A stretch of DNA of 64,000 bases from Orlajensenia flava (lineage in GTDB: Bacteria; Actinomycetota; Actinomycetes; Actinomycetales; Microbacteriaceae), in the NCBI RefSeq assembly GCF_004801905.1, contig NZ_SSSN01000002.1:62001-126000 (forward strand), written 5' to 3'. Position numbers and translations under genes: made by a program. The notes below the pieces were generated by a model that had not been told where the DNA came from, did not search any database, and worked only from the letters and a program-made list of their open reading frames with translations. Shown here piece after piece: positions 54,227 through 63,943 of this stretch. Numbering within the stretch: position 1 is the stretch's first letter; every line of letters starts with the position of its first letter.

Positions 54227-55024
54227 TCACCACTCGGGTGCGACGGCATCGCCGACCCGGATGGTGCCGGTGTCGAGCGGCGCCAGCCGCGTGCCGAACC
54301 AGGTGGAGCCCTCCCAGCGGCGGTGCTTCGCGAGGGTGCGGATGGGCTCGGAACCGCGCTCGAGCGTGCCGGGATCGATCGTCGTCATGACGCAGCGGTC
54401 GCAGACCATGGTGGTGCGGAAGCGGACGGCGCCGATGGTGACGAACGGCCAGGTGTCCTCCGCGAAGGCCTCGAGCCCGTCGACCACCACATTGGGACGG
54501 AAGCGCACGACATCGAGCGGCCGATCGGCGGTGTCGAGCCAGCCATCCAGACGATCGAGGGACGCCTCGTTCACCAGCAGCAGCGGCGCGCCGTCGGCCA
54601 GCGTCATGGTGTCGCCCGGCAGGCCGCCGAGCGCCGGGTCGATCGGGCGAGCCGTAGGGTCGGGTTGCCACACCAGGCGGAGCGGGCCCCCCATCCGCTC
54701 GGTCAACCACGCGTCGGCCTCCGCGGACGCCGCGGAAGCCGTGCCCTGCCGCTTGTGGGTCACCGCGACGGCGTCCCCGTCGCTCGGGAAGGCGACGTCG
54801 AGGGTGGAACCCGCGCGATCGCTCAGGCGCACACCGTCCGCGTGGCCGACCGCGGTGAGGCCGAGCAGGCCGTTCACCTCGCGCGCGGTCACCTTGGTGC
54901 CGCCCGCATCGACGATGGCCCACCGGCGATCGTCCTCGAGACCCCACGGGTTGACGCGCGCGCTCTCGACATCCGTTCCGGCGAGGGACTTGACCGGATA
55001 CACCCGGATGCGCGTCAGCTGCAT
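54227..55024 (-). CDS. MOSC-domain protein
   Basis: 265 residues. An N-terminal MOSC_N beta-barrel (1-120: LTRIRVYPVKSLAGTDVESA, GLEDDRRWAIVD) precedes the MOSC domain with VRFRPNVVVDGLEAFAED and CDRCVMTTIDPGTLERG, whose conserved Cys could carry persulfide or bind molybdenum cofactor. Related to MOSC proteins such as YcbX and mARC. ATG 55024 has TACGCT six bases upstream. Confidence 0.92.
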   Translation of the reverse strand: MQLTRIRVYPVKSLAGTDVESARVNPWGLEDDRRWAIVDAGGTKVTAREVNGLLGLTAVGHADGVRLSDRAGSTLDVAFPSDGDAVAVTHKRQGTASAASAEADAWLTERMGGPLRLVWQPDPTARPIDPALGGLPGDTMTLADGAPLLLVNEASLDRLDGWLDTADRPLDVVRFRPNVVVDGLEAFAEDTWPFVTIGAVRFRTTMVCDRCVMTTIDPGTLERGSEPIRTLAKHRRWEGSTWFGTRLAPLDTGTIRVGDAVAPEW

Positions 55025-55030
55025 CTGGCG

Positions 55031-55036
55031 AGCGTA
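55031..55036 (-). promoter_or_regulatory. -10 element for the MOSC gene
   Basis: TACGCT six bases before ATG 55024; leaderless start inferred. Confidence 0.4.
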
Positions 55037-55061
55037 TCGAACGCCCGCGACTGAAGGGCGC

Positions 55062-56447
55062 TCAGCACTCGATGACGTTGACCGCGAGCCCGCCCTCGCT
55101 GGTCTCCTTGTACTTCGTCGACATGTCGAAGCCCGTCTGGCGCATGGTCTCGATAGCGGTGTCGAGCGTGACCAGGTGGCTGCCGTCGCCGTGGAGGGCG
55201 AGGCGCGCCGCTGAGACGGCGGTCGACGACGCGATCGCGTTGCGTTCGATGCAGGGCACCTGTACGAGCCCGCCGACGGGGTCGCAGGTGAGGCCGAGGT
55301 GATGTTCGATGGCGATCTCGGCGGCGTTCTCCACCTGGCGGGGAGTTCCCCCGAGCACGGCGCACAGGCCGGCCGCCGCCATCGCGCATGCCGATCCGAC
55401 CTCGGCCTGGCAGCCGCCCTCCGCGCCCGAGATGGACGCGTTGGCCTTCACGATCGACCCGACCGCCGTCGCGGTGAGCAGGTAGTCGCGGATGCCCGCG
55501 CGCGATGCGCCGGGGATGAAGCGCAGGTAGTAATGACCGACGGCCGGGATGATGCCGGCCGCCCCGTTCGTCGGAGCGGTGACGACACGACCACCCGAGG
55601 CGTTCTGCTCGTTCACCGCGAGGGCGAACGCCTGCAACCACTCGGTCGACGTGTCGCGGCCGTGCTCGCCGCGCCGGTCGTACTCCTCGAGCTTTCCGCG
55701 GATGGCGGCAGCGCGTCGCGTGACGCCGAGGCCGCCGGGCAGCACGCCATCCGTCGCCAGACCCAACCGCACGCACTCCATCATCGCCGCCCAGATGGTG
55801 TCGAGTCCGGTGTCGACCGCGCCGGGGTGCATGGCCTCCTCGTTGAGGCGGGCGAGCTGAGCGATCGAGATGCCCCGCTCATCGCAGAGGGCGAGCATGG
55901 CGTCGGCCGAGGAGAACGGGAGCGGCTGCTCGGCCGCGTCAGGGCGGATGTCGTCGCCCGCTCCTTCACGACGGATGAAGCCGCCGCCGATGGAGTAGTA
56001 GGTCTCCTCGGCGACGGGGAAGGTGTCCTCTCCCCAGGCTTGCAGTGTCATCGCGTTCGGGTGCGCCGGCAGGCGGGTGAACGGTGCGAAGGTCACGTCG
56101 TCTCGCGTGACGGCGATCACATGGGTGCCGCCGAGGGTGATCTCGGCGTCTCCGGCTCCGGCGCGGGGAAGGGTGCTCCACGCACCGTGCACGGCATCGG
56201 GATCGCAGGTCTCGGGATGCAGGCCCGCGAGTCCGGCGATGATGGCGTCGGGCGTTCCGTGGCCGATTCCCGTCGCGCCGAGCGACCCGTAGAGGGTGCA
56301 GCTGATGCGGCGAACGTCGCCGAGAAGGTCGCGCTCATCGAGCAGGGCGGCGAAGTCGAGTGCGGCCCTCATCGGACCCACGGTGTGGGAGCTGGAGGGG
56401 CCGATACCCACGGAGAACATGTCGAGGGCCGAGACGTACGCTGTCAC
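55062..56447 (-). CDS. sdaA: L-serine ammonia-lyase
   Basis: 461 residues, single-chain iron-sulfur L-serine dehydratase. The N-terminal beta domain begins LDMFSVGIGPSSSHTVGPMR; the alpha domain has NEQNASGGRVVTAPTNGAAG, EGGCQAEVGSACAMAAAGLC and DPVGGLVQVPCIERNAIASS, with the Cys residues that hold the [4Fe-4S] cluster. It deaminates L-serine to pyruvate. GTG 56447 has TACGCT six bases upstream. A different substrate-binding variant cannot be excluded, but the family is clear. Confidence 0.95.
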   Translation of the reverse strand: MTAYVSALDMFSVGIGPSSSHTVGPMRAALDFAALLDERDLLGDVRRISCTLYGSLGATGIGHGTPDAIIAGLAGLHPETCDPDAVHGAWSTLPRAGAGDAEITLGGTHVIAVTRDDVTFAPFTRLPAHPNAMTLQAWGEDTFPVAEETYYSIGGGFIRREGAGDDIRPDAAEQPLPFSSADAMLALCDERGISIAQLARLNEEAMHPGAVDTGLDTIWAAMMECVRLGLATDGVLPGGLGVTRRAAAIRGKLEEYDRRGEHGRDTSTEWLQAFALAVNEQNASGGRVVTAPTNGAAGIIPAVGHYYLRFIPGASRAGIRDYLLTATAVGSIVKANASISGAEGGCQAEVGSACAMAAAGLCAVLGGTPRQVENAAEIAIEHHLGLTCDPVGGLVQVPCIERNAIASSTAVSAARLALHGDGSHLVTLDTAIETMRQTGFDMSTKYKETSEGGLAVNVIEC

Positions 56448-56453
56448 CTCTCA

Positions 56454-56459
56454 AGCGTA
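56454..56459 (-). promoter_or_regulatory. -10 element for sdaA
   Basis: TACGCT six bases before GTG 56447; no Shine-Dalgarno. Confidence 0.4.
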
Positions 56460-56512
56460 CGGCGCGCGGGGCGCAGCTTTCCCCTGTCGTCCGCCCGTTC
56501 GTTGTGAGCGGC

Positions 56513-56553
56513 TGTAAGCGCACGCAAGCAGCGTGTGACCGGCGTGTAAGCGC
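56513..56553. promoter_or_regulatory. Direct repeat upstream of the DrrAB-like operon
   Basis: TGTAAGCGC occurs at 56513-56521 and again at 56545-56553, 32 bp apart (three helical turns), in the spacer before ATG 56573. It could be a regulator-binding pair or a chance repeat; no regulator gene is adjacent. Confidence 0.3.
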
Positions 56554-56572
56554 GGCCGTTCAGCATGGCCAC

Positions 56573-57573
<1,001 letters not shown>

Positions 57574-57577
<4 letters not shown>

Positions 57578-58419
57578 CCACCACGACCATCACCCCATCA
57601 CCCCGACCGACGACCACCATCGTCCCCGGGGTCCAGCGCACCCTCAAGAACCGGGTGTCCATCGCCGAGACCCTCTCGCACACCGTCACGATGGCCTACC
57701 GCGGCCTGCTGAAGATCAAGCGCACACCGGAGCAACTGTTCGACGTGACGCTGCAGCCGATCATCTTCACCCTGATGTTCACGTACATCTTCGGCGGGGC
57801 GATCGCGGGTAACGTCCAGAACTACCTGCCCATCATCATTCCCGGCATCCTCGTGCAGACGGTCATCACGACGTCGGTCGTGACCGGCGTGCAACTGCGC
57901 GAGGACATGGACAAGGGCGTGTTCGACCGGTTCCGGTCCTTGCCGATCGCCCGCATCGCGCCGCTGTCCGGTGCGTTGCTCGCCGACACCGTGCGCTACC
58001 TCATCGCCACGACGCTCACCATCACGATGGGCGTCATCATGGGGCTCCGTCCCGCCGGCGGCATGGGCGGAGTGGTCGCCGCGGCGCTGCTCGTCATCGT
58101 GTGCTCGTGGGCGATCAGCTGGATCTTCGCCTTCTTCGGCGTGATCGCGCGCACGGCGTCGAGCGTGCAGGGCATCTCGATGCTCGTCCTGTTCCCACTC
58201 ACGTTCCTCTCCAACGCGTTCGTCCCCGCGAACACCATGCCCGGCTGGCTGCAGTGGTTCGTCAACATCAACCCGGTGTCGCATCTCGTGACCGCGGTGC
58301 GCGACCTGATGAACAACGGCACCTTCGGAGCGGATGCCTGGATCTCGCTGCTCGGCGCGGCCGTGATCGTGGCGATCTTCGCTCCGCTGACCGTCAAGGC
58401 GTACATGCGTAAGGCCTGA
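57574..58419 (+). CDS. DrrB-like ABC-2 transporter permease
   Basis: 281 residues with six membrane segments. TPEQLFDVTLQPIIFTLMFT and LREDMDKGVFDRFRSLPIAR are typical of DrrB. Pairs with the preceding ATPase to export hydrophobic drugs or lipids. Followed by a strong terminator hairpin at 58432-58470. Confidence 0.94.
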
Positions 58420-58431
58420 TCGCCTCAGGAT

Positions 58432-58470
58432 GAGAACGGGGAGGGACGCACGTCGTCCCTCCCCGTTCTC
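58432..58470 (+). terminator. Rho-independent-type hairpin after the DrrAB operon
   Basis: Perfect 17-bp stem GAGAACGGGGAGGGACG / CGTCCCTCCCCGTTCTC around a CACGT loop. No U-tract follows (GCGCGCATAA), as is common in high-GC actinobacteria. It is the strongest hairpin I see. Confidence 0.8.
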
Positions 58471-58479
58471 GCGCGCATA

Positions 58480-58580
58480 ATGGGATCTCACCCCCTCGCG
58501 ATGCGGAGCACGCCACGCCTGACGTCGTCACCTTCTTCACGACTTTCACGTTCGATCCGGTCGCGCTCGCCGTCATCCTC
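58480..58580 (+). other. Upstream part of the CtaG-like gene in a broken frame
   Basis: The frame of the gene at 58581 stays open and protein-like back to about 58509 (TPDVVTFFTTFTFDPVALAV, then ILV), but has no ATG, GTG, TTG or CTG before an in-frame stop at 58431. An ATG at 58480 is in another frame. One extra C in the run at 58491-58495 would join them as M-G-S-H-P-P-R-D-A-E-H-A and then TPDVVTFF. So either this is a frameshift (real or assembly error) or an unusual start codon is used. Confidence 0.55.
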
Positions 58581-59393
58581 GTGGCCGGCGGCCTGTATGC
58601 GCTCGGCATCCGTTCCGCCGCTCGCAACGGGGTGGCCTGGCCGGTGCGTCCGACACTCGCGTTCTACCTGCTCGGCCTCGGCTCGTTCGCCTGGGTCGAG
58701 TTCGGCTTCCTCGGCACGTGGAGCACCGACCTGCGTTGGGCGTTCAGCACCCGCGTCGCGCTGCTGCTGTTCGCGGTGCCGTCGCTGATCACGCTGGGCA
58801 GGCCGGTCGCCCTCGCACGCGCCGCGCTCAGCGGGTTGCCCGCAGAGCGGCTGGAGCGCATCCTCGGCTCCCGCTTCGTGCGCATCACCGGCAACGCCGT
58901 GTTCGCCCCGATCGTCGCTCTCGTCGGCTTCATGCTCTTCCTCACGCCGCTCGCCGCCGCGCTACGCGAACAGCCCGGCTGGGAGGTCGCCATCACCGTG
59001 CTCGTTCCCACCGTCGGCCTGCTCATGGTGCTGCCGATCGTCGAGACCAGCCTGGTGCGGACGGGCCTGTTCATCACCGCGGAGTTCCTGCTCGCGTTCG
59101 TGGAACTGCTGCTCGACGCGATTCCGGGCCTGCTGTTGAGACTCAACGATGTCGTGCTCGATCACGCCCCGGCGATCACCGGCGTGCTGCCGGGTTGGTT
59201 CCCGGGCGCGCTGCACGACCAGCATCTCTCGGGCGACTTCCTCTGGTTCATCGCCGAGATCGCCGACATCCCGGTGCTCATCATCCTGTTCGTGCGCTGG
59301 ATGCGCACCGACCGCCGCGAGGCGAAGAAGATGGACGAGCTCAGCGACGAGGAGATGGAGCGGCTGACCCAGCGGCACCTGCGCCGGCAGTGA
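58581..59393 (+). CDS. Cytochrome c oxidase assembly protein (CtaG-like)
   Basis: 270 residues from the first recognisable start, GTG 58581, but coding sequence clearly continues upstream (separate entry). Seven membrane segments. DLRWAFSTRVALLLFAVPSL and LITLGRPVALARAALSGLPA are typical of actinobacterial CtaG/caa3 assembly proteins, which deliver copper to cytochrome oxidase. The C-terminal tail is charged (KKMDELSDEEMERLTQRH). As annotated it would lack most of the first helix, so the true gene is longer. Confidence 0.75.
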   Translation: MAGGLYALGIRSAARNGVAWPVRPTLAFYLLGLGSFAWVEFGFLGTWSTDLRWAFSTRVALLLFAVPSLITLGRPVALARAALSGLPAERLERILGSRFVRITGNAVFAPIVALVGFMLFLTPLAAALREQPGWEVAITVLVPTVGLLMVLPIVETSLVRTGLFITAEFLLAFVELLLDAIPGLLLRLNDVVLDHAPAITGVLPGWFPGALHDQHLSGDFLWFIAEIADIPVLIILFVRWMRTDRREAKKMDELSDEEMERLTQRHLRRQ

Positions 59394-59402
59394 CGTCGCC
59401 TC

Positions 59403-59552
59403 TCAGAGGTCGGGCCCGTCGCTCTCGGTGATGTCGGCTCCCTCGAAGAACGGATCGACGCCCAGGTCGGCGTCGTTCTGCCGCTTCAGCTCCGCCTGAA
59501 CGGCGTCGTCGTCGGCGTAGTCGCGGTCGTCGGGCAGTTCGGTGTCGCTCAT
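59403..59552 (-). CDS. Small acidic protein (49 aa)
   Basis: A 49-codon frame: [20 protein letters not shown], then a charged helix ([20 protein letters not shown]) ending [14 protein letters not shown] lies seven bases before ATG 59552. Strongly acidic and soluble. The Shine-Dalgarno and codon pattern support a real gene; no family recognised. Convergent with the CtaG-like gene. Confidence 0.65.
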   Translation of the reverse strand: MSDTELPDDRDYADDDAVQAELKRQNDADLGVDPFFEGADITESDGPDL

Positions 59553-59585
59553 CGCGGGCTCCTGTCGTGATCGGATGGCAGCACG

Positions 59586-62500
59586 CTATACCCCTGCCGC
59601 ATCGAGCGGTAGCGCCAGGAGAACGAGCGCTCGGGAGGCCCGCTCATCGACGTCGAGGGCGGCGGATGCGGCCCGCGCCGCACGCACGGGCTCTGCTCCC
59701 ACCACGAGAGCCGCACGGCTGAACTGGACCTCTCGGGAGAGGCTGGCCAGGTCCTGACGCGATTGCAGGCCCTCGCCGAGCGCCAGGAGCTCGACAGCGC
59801 GCTGGGTCAACGTCTCCTGCGTGAGCGCCCACGCCCCCCATCCGACCGCGGCGGTGCCGAGGACCGGCTTGTCGATGAAGCCGGGCCGGGCGCGATGGAG
59901 CGCGACGGTGAGGCTGCGCAGTCGTCGTGCCCAGGTCGCGACCTCGTCGGCGGTCATCGATGCGTCCGTCACGCCCGCGCAGATGGTCGCGGCCATCGAC
60001 ATGGGGTACCACGGCGAGCGCCGCTCGTCGACTGACCGGAACGAGCGCATCCCCTCGCGGAAGTGCTCGGCAGCATCAGCCGTCCGTCCCTCGCTGCGAG
60101 CGATCTCGGCGTAGCCGAAGTCGGTCAGCGAATCCATCCGGCCCATGCCGTACGGGACGCCATCCTGGTCGAGGACCATGGCGTCGAGCCGGGCGGCCGC
60201 CTCGGCGTTGCGTCCGACGCCGATGAGGTTGCAGGCGCGGATCCAGTTCAGCTGGGCGAGGTCCTCCCGTGCCCGCACCAGCTGGAGGCCGGCCTCGGCC
60301 CGATCGACCCACCGAAGGGCCCCCTGGTGGTCGGCCGTCTGGCTCGAGACCTGGGCGATCATCATCGCCGACATCGACGCGCGCCACTGGTCGCCCACGG
60401 CGTGGGCGAGGTCGTAGGCCCGCGTGGCCATGGCCATCGCCTCGCCGACGCGTCCTTCGTTCTCCGCCAATTGCGAGGCGAGCATGGCACCGAGCAGCGC
60501 GGTCGAGGCGTCGGGGGAGGTGTGCATCCGCTCGATGACGCGCTGCGCTCGCTGTTCGTCGGGGAAGGCCAGCAGGAAGTCCGTCACCGCCACGATCTCG
60601 GGCGCCGAGATGACGGCTGTTCGCCTCAGGTTGCGCAGCCGGACGAGCGCGCGCACGCCCATGAACCGTCCCATCGCCAGCGCGGTGGCGCAGATCATGA
60701 CGTAGGACCAGGCGGTCGCGTCGACGTGGGCGGCGTCGGGGTGGTACCCGCGCAGAGCATCCACGACCCCCTCGCCGAAGGTGACCACCTCTCCGTGCGA
60801 GCTGGTGACAGTCCAGTAGTAGCTGAGGGCGGCGAACACGGTGACGACGGCGTCGCGATCCCGGCGGTCCATCGCCTGGCGCAGAGCGGCGACGAGGTTG
60901 TCCTGCTCGACACTGATGCGCTGGTAGCTGGACATCGACGTGACGGTCTCGAGCATGTCGTCTGCGAACCACGCGGCCCAGTCGAGCAGAGCACTCCGCA
61001 TCCGCTCGCCCTCTTCGGGCTCGGTCGCGACCGCCTGCCCGAATTCGCGGACGGTCTCGAGCATGCGGTAGCGCAGTTCTCCGGTCACGGTGTGCTCGTG
61101 CACGGACAGCAGCGACTGCATGAGGAGGCCGTCGAGAGCATGTTCGACCGGACCGATGCCCGCCACGCGTTCTGCCGCATCAGCGGAGAATCCGTCGGGG
61201 AAGATCGAGAGGCGGCGCAAGGCGATCTGCTCGTCGGAGGAGAGCAGGTTCCAACTCCACTCGATCACGGCCTGAAGCGTTCGATGGCGCTCGGGCGCCG
61301 ATCGGTCACCACCGGTCAGCAGGGCGAACCGGTTCTCCAGCCGGGTCTCGATCTGCTCGACGGTCATGGTGCGCACGCGGGCTGCGGCGAGCTCGATCGC
61401 CAGCGGCAGCCCGTCCAGCCGGTCGCAGAGGCGCGACACGACGTCGAAGGGCAGTGCGGCGCCGGGCCGCACGGCGCGAGCCCTCTCGAGGAAGAGTCGC
61501 ACGGCCGGGCCGGGGCCACCGGAGCTGCCGGCGGACTCCAGCGCGTCGAGCGGGTAGACCGCCTCCGAGCTGGTCGCCAGCGGGCTCCGGCTCGTGGCGA
61601 GGATGCGCAGGTGCGGGGCGGCGGCGAGCAGGTCGGCGCTCCACCGTGCTGCGCCGTCGATGACCTGCTCGCAGTTGTCCATCACCAGCAGGGTCGGCCA
61701 CTCCGAGAGTTCGGAGATGATGCGCGAGTGCAGGTCGGGTCGCGTGGCGGCGTCGGCAAGGCGCTGGCCGGCGACCACCTCGCGGATGCCCAGCGCCGAC
61801 GCGAGGGCGAGAACGACGTCGTCGTCGGTGCGCACGCTGGCCAACTCGGCGACGATGACGGCCGGCAGCGAGGACTGCGCCGCGATCTCCTGAGCCAGCC
61901 GAGTCTTGCCCAGCCCGCCGGCGCCGAGGATGGTCACCAGCCGGGAGTGATCGAGCAGGGAGCGGATGGCGAGCGCATCGTCGTCGCGCCCGAGCAGTTC
62001 GTTCGGCGCTGCGCGCAGTCCGATCCGCACGCGTACCGGTCGCTCGACTGTCGGCTGGTCGCTGTCCTGAAGGAGCCGGGCGTTCGCGGCGACCAAGGCC
62101 GGCCCGGGGGAGGTGCCGAGCTCGTCGCGGAGCCGCACGCGGAACGCGCCGAATGCCGCGATGGCCTGCTGCCGATCCCCGGCAGCCGCAAGCGCTTCGA
62201 TGTACGCCAGGTGCAGGGCCTCGTCGAGCGGTCGCGCGCCGACGAGACGCGCTAGCTCCTCCACTGCCTGACGCGCCTCTCCGGCAGCCATCAGCAGCCG
62301 CGGCCGCAAGCCGATCAGCGAGTCGCGCACCGCCGCCGCCGTGTCGTCGAGATCGTCTCGAATGGGGGAGTCCGCGAGATCGGCGCCCGGTTCGCCCCGC
62401 CAGAGTGCGAGCGCCTCTTCGACGAGGCGAACGGCGGCCTCCGGGTCCTCCTCCGCCATCGCCTCGGCGGAACGGGCGAGCGACCGGGCCCGGCCCAGGT

Positions 62501-62819
62501 CGATGCGTCTCTCGTCGGCATCGATCGCGTACCCGGACGCGGTCGAGGTGATCAGTCCGTCGGCCGCCACCGCGCGCAGGCGCGACACGAGCGTCTGCAG
62601 GGCTGCCCGCGCGTTGCGGGGCGTGTCGTCGCCCCACAGGTCATCGATGATGGTCTCGACGCTCACCGGGCGGCGAGGGCCGGGTCGTCCCGCGGAGGCG
62701 AGGACGACGACGAGCGCCTTCGCGAGAGTGCCGGGGGGCTCGACGAGTGCTCCGGAACGCCCCTCGATGAGCACCGGCCCCAGGAGGGCCACTCTCACGT
62801 TGTCGTCGACGTTCAGCAC
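59586..62819 (-). CDS. BTAD/AfsR-type SARP transcriptional regulator
   Basis: 1077 residues. An OmpR-like wHTH (5-95), BTAD domain (98-245), NB-ARC-like ATPase with Walker A ILGAGGLGKTRLAQE and Walker B LLVMDNCEQVID, and a C-terminal TPR-rich half. The sensor segment reads LATSRSPLATSSEAVYPLDA. AfsR-type proteins regulate secondary metabolism or envelope genes by ATP-dependent activation. GTG 62819 has TAGGCT seven bases upstream. Divergent from the GNAT gene by 50 bp; the nearest metabolic operon (type III PKS) is about 6 kb away. Confidence 0.94.
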   Translation of the reverse strand: MLNVDDNVRVALLGPVLIEGRSGALVEPPGTLAKALVVVLASAGRPGPRRPVSVETIIDDLWGDDTPRNARAALQTLVSRLRAVAADGLITSTASGYAIDADERRIDLGRARSLARSAEAMAEEDPEAAVRLVEEALALWRGEPGADLADSPIRDDLDDTAAAVRDSLIGLRPRLLMAAGEARQAVEELARLVGARPLDEALHLAYIEALAAAGDRQQAIAAFGAFRVRLRDELGTSPGPALVAANARLLQDSDQPTVERPVRVRIGLRAAPNELLGRDDDALAIRSLLDHSRLVTILGAGGLGKTRLAQEIAAQSSLPAVIVAELASVRTDDDVVLALASALGIREVVAGQRLADAATRPDLHSRIISELSEWPTLLVMDNCEQVIDGAARWSADLLAAAPHLRILATSRSPLATSSEAVYPLDALESAGSSGGPGPAVRLFLERARAVRPGAALPFDVVSRLCDRLDGLPLAIELAAARVRTMTVEQIETRLENRFALLTGGDRSAPERHRTLQAVIEWSWNLLSSDEQIALRRLSIFPDGFSADAAERVAGIGPVEHALDGLLMQSLLSVHEHTVTGELRYRMLETVREFGQAVATEPEEGERMRSALLDWAAWFADDMLETVTSMSSYQRISVEQDNLVAALRQAMDRRDRDAVVTVFAALSYYWTVTSSHGEVVTFGEGVVDALRGYHPDAAHVDATAWSYVMICATALAMGRFMGVRALVRLRNLRRTAVISAPEIVAVTDFLLAFPDEQRAQRVIERMHTSPDASTALLGAMLASQLAENEGRVGEAMAMATRAYDLAHAVGDQWRASMSAMMIAQVSSQTADHQGALRWVDRAEAGLQLVRAREDLAQLNWIRACNLIGVGRNAEAAARLDAMVLDQDGVPYGMGRMDSLTDFGYAEIARSEGRTADAAEHFREGMRSFRSVDERRSPWYPMSMAATICAGVTDASMTADEVATWARRLRSLTVALHRARPGFIDKPVLGTAAVGWGAWALTQETLTQRAVELLALGEGLQSRQDLASLSREVQFSRAALVVGAEPVRAARAASAALDVDERASRALVLLALPLDAAGV

Positions 62820-62826
62820 TCTGCCG

Positions 62827-62832
62827 AGCCTA
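62827..62832 (-). promoter_or_regulatory. -10 element for the BTAD regulator
   Basis: TAGGCT on the minus strand, seven bases before GTG 62819. It lies 21 bp from an identical TAGGCT on the plus strand, forming a compact divergent promoter pair. Confidence 0.45.
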
Positions 62833-62853
62833 CTTCTCCCAGTGGGTGCGGCT

Positions 62854-62859
62854 TAGGCT
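62854..62859 (+). promoter_or_regulatory. -10 element for the double GNAT gene
   Basis: TAGGCT on the plus strand, ten bases before ATG 62870. It mirrors the minus-strand element at 62827-62832. Confidence 0.4.
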
Positions 62860-62869
62860 GGGACTCGCC

Positions 62870-63886
62870 ATGCCCGAATCCCTTGTCATCATCCGTTCCC
62901 TGCTGCCCGCTGATCATGCCGCCGAGGCGGTCGTGGTCGCCGGGGCCTTCGCCGCCGGCCCGTACGGCCATCTGTCACTCACCGAGGCGCGCCGATCGTT
63001 CCAGAACGATTCCGGCGGGCGCGCCGCCGCCGGAGAGGTGTTCGTCGCGATCGTCGGCGACCGACTGGTGGGCTCCGCCACCGTCCTGCGTGGCGGTGGG
63101 AGGTACACCCGCGTCTCGCGAGAGGGTGAGGCCGAGATCCGCCTGCTCGCCGTCGATCCGGCGCACCAAGGCAGGGGCATCGCCGCGGCGTTGATGGCCG
63201 CCGCACTCGAGACGGCGGCCTCGTGGGGTGCCGACGCGCTCGTGCTCGACACCGGTCACCTGAACACACGGTCACAGGCGCTGTACGAACGCCTCGGCTT
63301 CGTGCGCCGGCCCGAGCGCGAGGCCGCCATCTCGGATGCGGATGTGACCGCCCTGGTCTACGCGTATCCCCTCCAGCAGGGTCTCGACGTGCGGGTTCGC
63401 CTCATGATGCCCGCGGAGACCGAGACGGTCGCCGAGCTGATCGATGCGGCGTACTCGCACGACTACGAGCTGCACGCCTCCTATCGGGCGAACATCGTCG
63501 CCGTGGCCGACCGGGCTCGCGACAACCAGGTCTGGGTGGCGGAGGATCGCGCATCCGGTCGGCTGATCGGTACCGTGACGACCCCGCACGCGGGGCGGGC
63601 GATCTCCGAGCTCGCCCAGGACGGCGAACTCGACTTCCGTCTCCTGGCCGTCGACCCCGCCGCCCGCCGATCGGGCATCGGAGAGTTGCTCACCCGCCAC
63701 GTCCTCATGCTGGCTCGCATCCGGCGTGCGGAGCGAGTGGTCATGAACAGTGGACCGGAGATGGTGGGCGCGCACCGGTTGTACGAGCGCATGGGGTTCA
63801 CGCGCATGCCCGACCGGGAGCCCATCATCGTGCGCGACGACGGCAGCACCCTGCAGTTGCTCGCCTTCGGGTACCGTCTCGGCTGA
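62870..63886 (+). CDS. Tandem GNAT acetyltransferase
   Basis: 338 residues with two GNAT domains. The first has acetyl-CoA motif LLAVDPAHQGRGIAAALMAA and the second LLAVDPAARRSGIGELLTRH, each followed by an ALYERLGFVRRP- or RLYERMGFTRMP-type helix. The second domain retains R/Q-x-x-G (RRSG) while the first has the canonical QGRG, so the first is the more likely active one. Substrate unknown. Followed by a hairpin at 63901-63938. Confidence 0.92.
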   Translation: MPESLVIIRSLLPADHAAEAVVVAGAFAAGPYGHLSLTEARRSFQNDSGGRAAAGEVFVAIVGDRLVGSATVLRGGGRYTRVSREGEAEIRLLAVDPAHQGRGIAAALMAAALETAASWGADALVLDTGHLNTRSQALYERLGFVRRPEREAAISDADVTALVYAYPLQQGLDVRVRLMMPAETETVAELIDAAYSHDYELHASYRANIVAVADRARDNQVWVAEDRASGRLIGTVTTPHAGRAISELAQDGELDFRLLAVDPAARRSGIGELLTRHVLMLARIRRAERVVMNSGPEMVGAHRLYERMGFTRMPDREPIIVRDDGSTLQLLAFGYRLG

Positions 63887-63900
63887 GTCCCGCAGCACAT

Positions 63901-63938
63901 GGATGAGGCGCCGGCCCTCGTGGACCGGCGCCTCATCC
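63901..63938. terminator. Bidirectional terminator hairpin
   Basis: Perfect 14-bp stem GGATGAGGCGCCGG / CCGGCGCCTCATCC around a ten-base loop, followed by TTGCTCTAT. It lies between two convergent genes (GNAT and the partial gene on the minus strand), so it can serve both. Confidence 0.75.
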
Positions 63939-63943
63939 TTGCT

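Noticed and set aside
60063..62255. 730-codon plus-strand open frame over the BTAD regulator
   Set aside because: Antisense shadow of the minus-strand BTAD gene, without recognisable domains.
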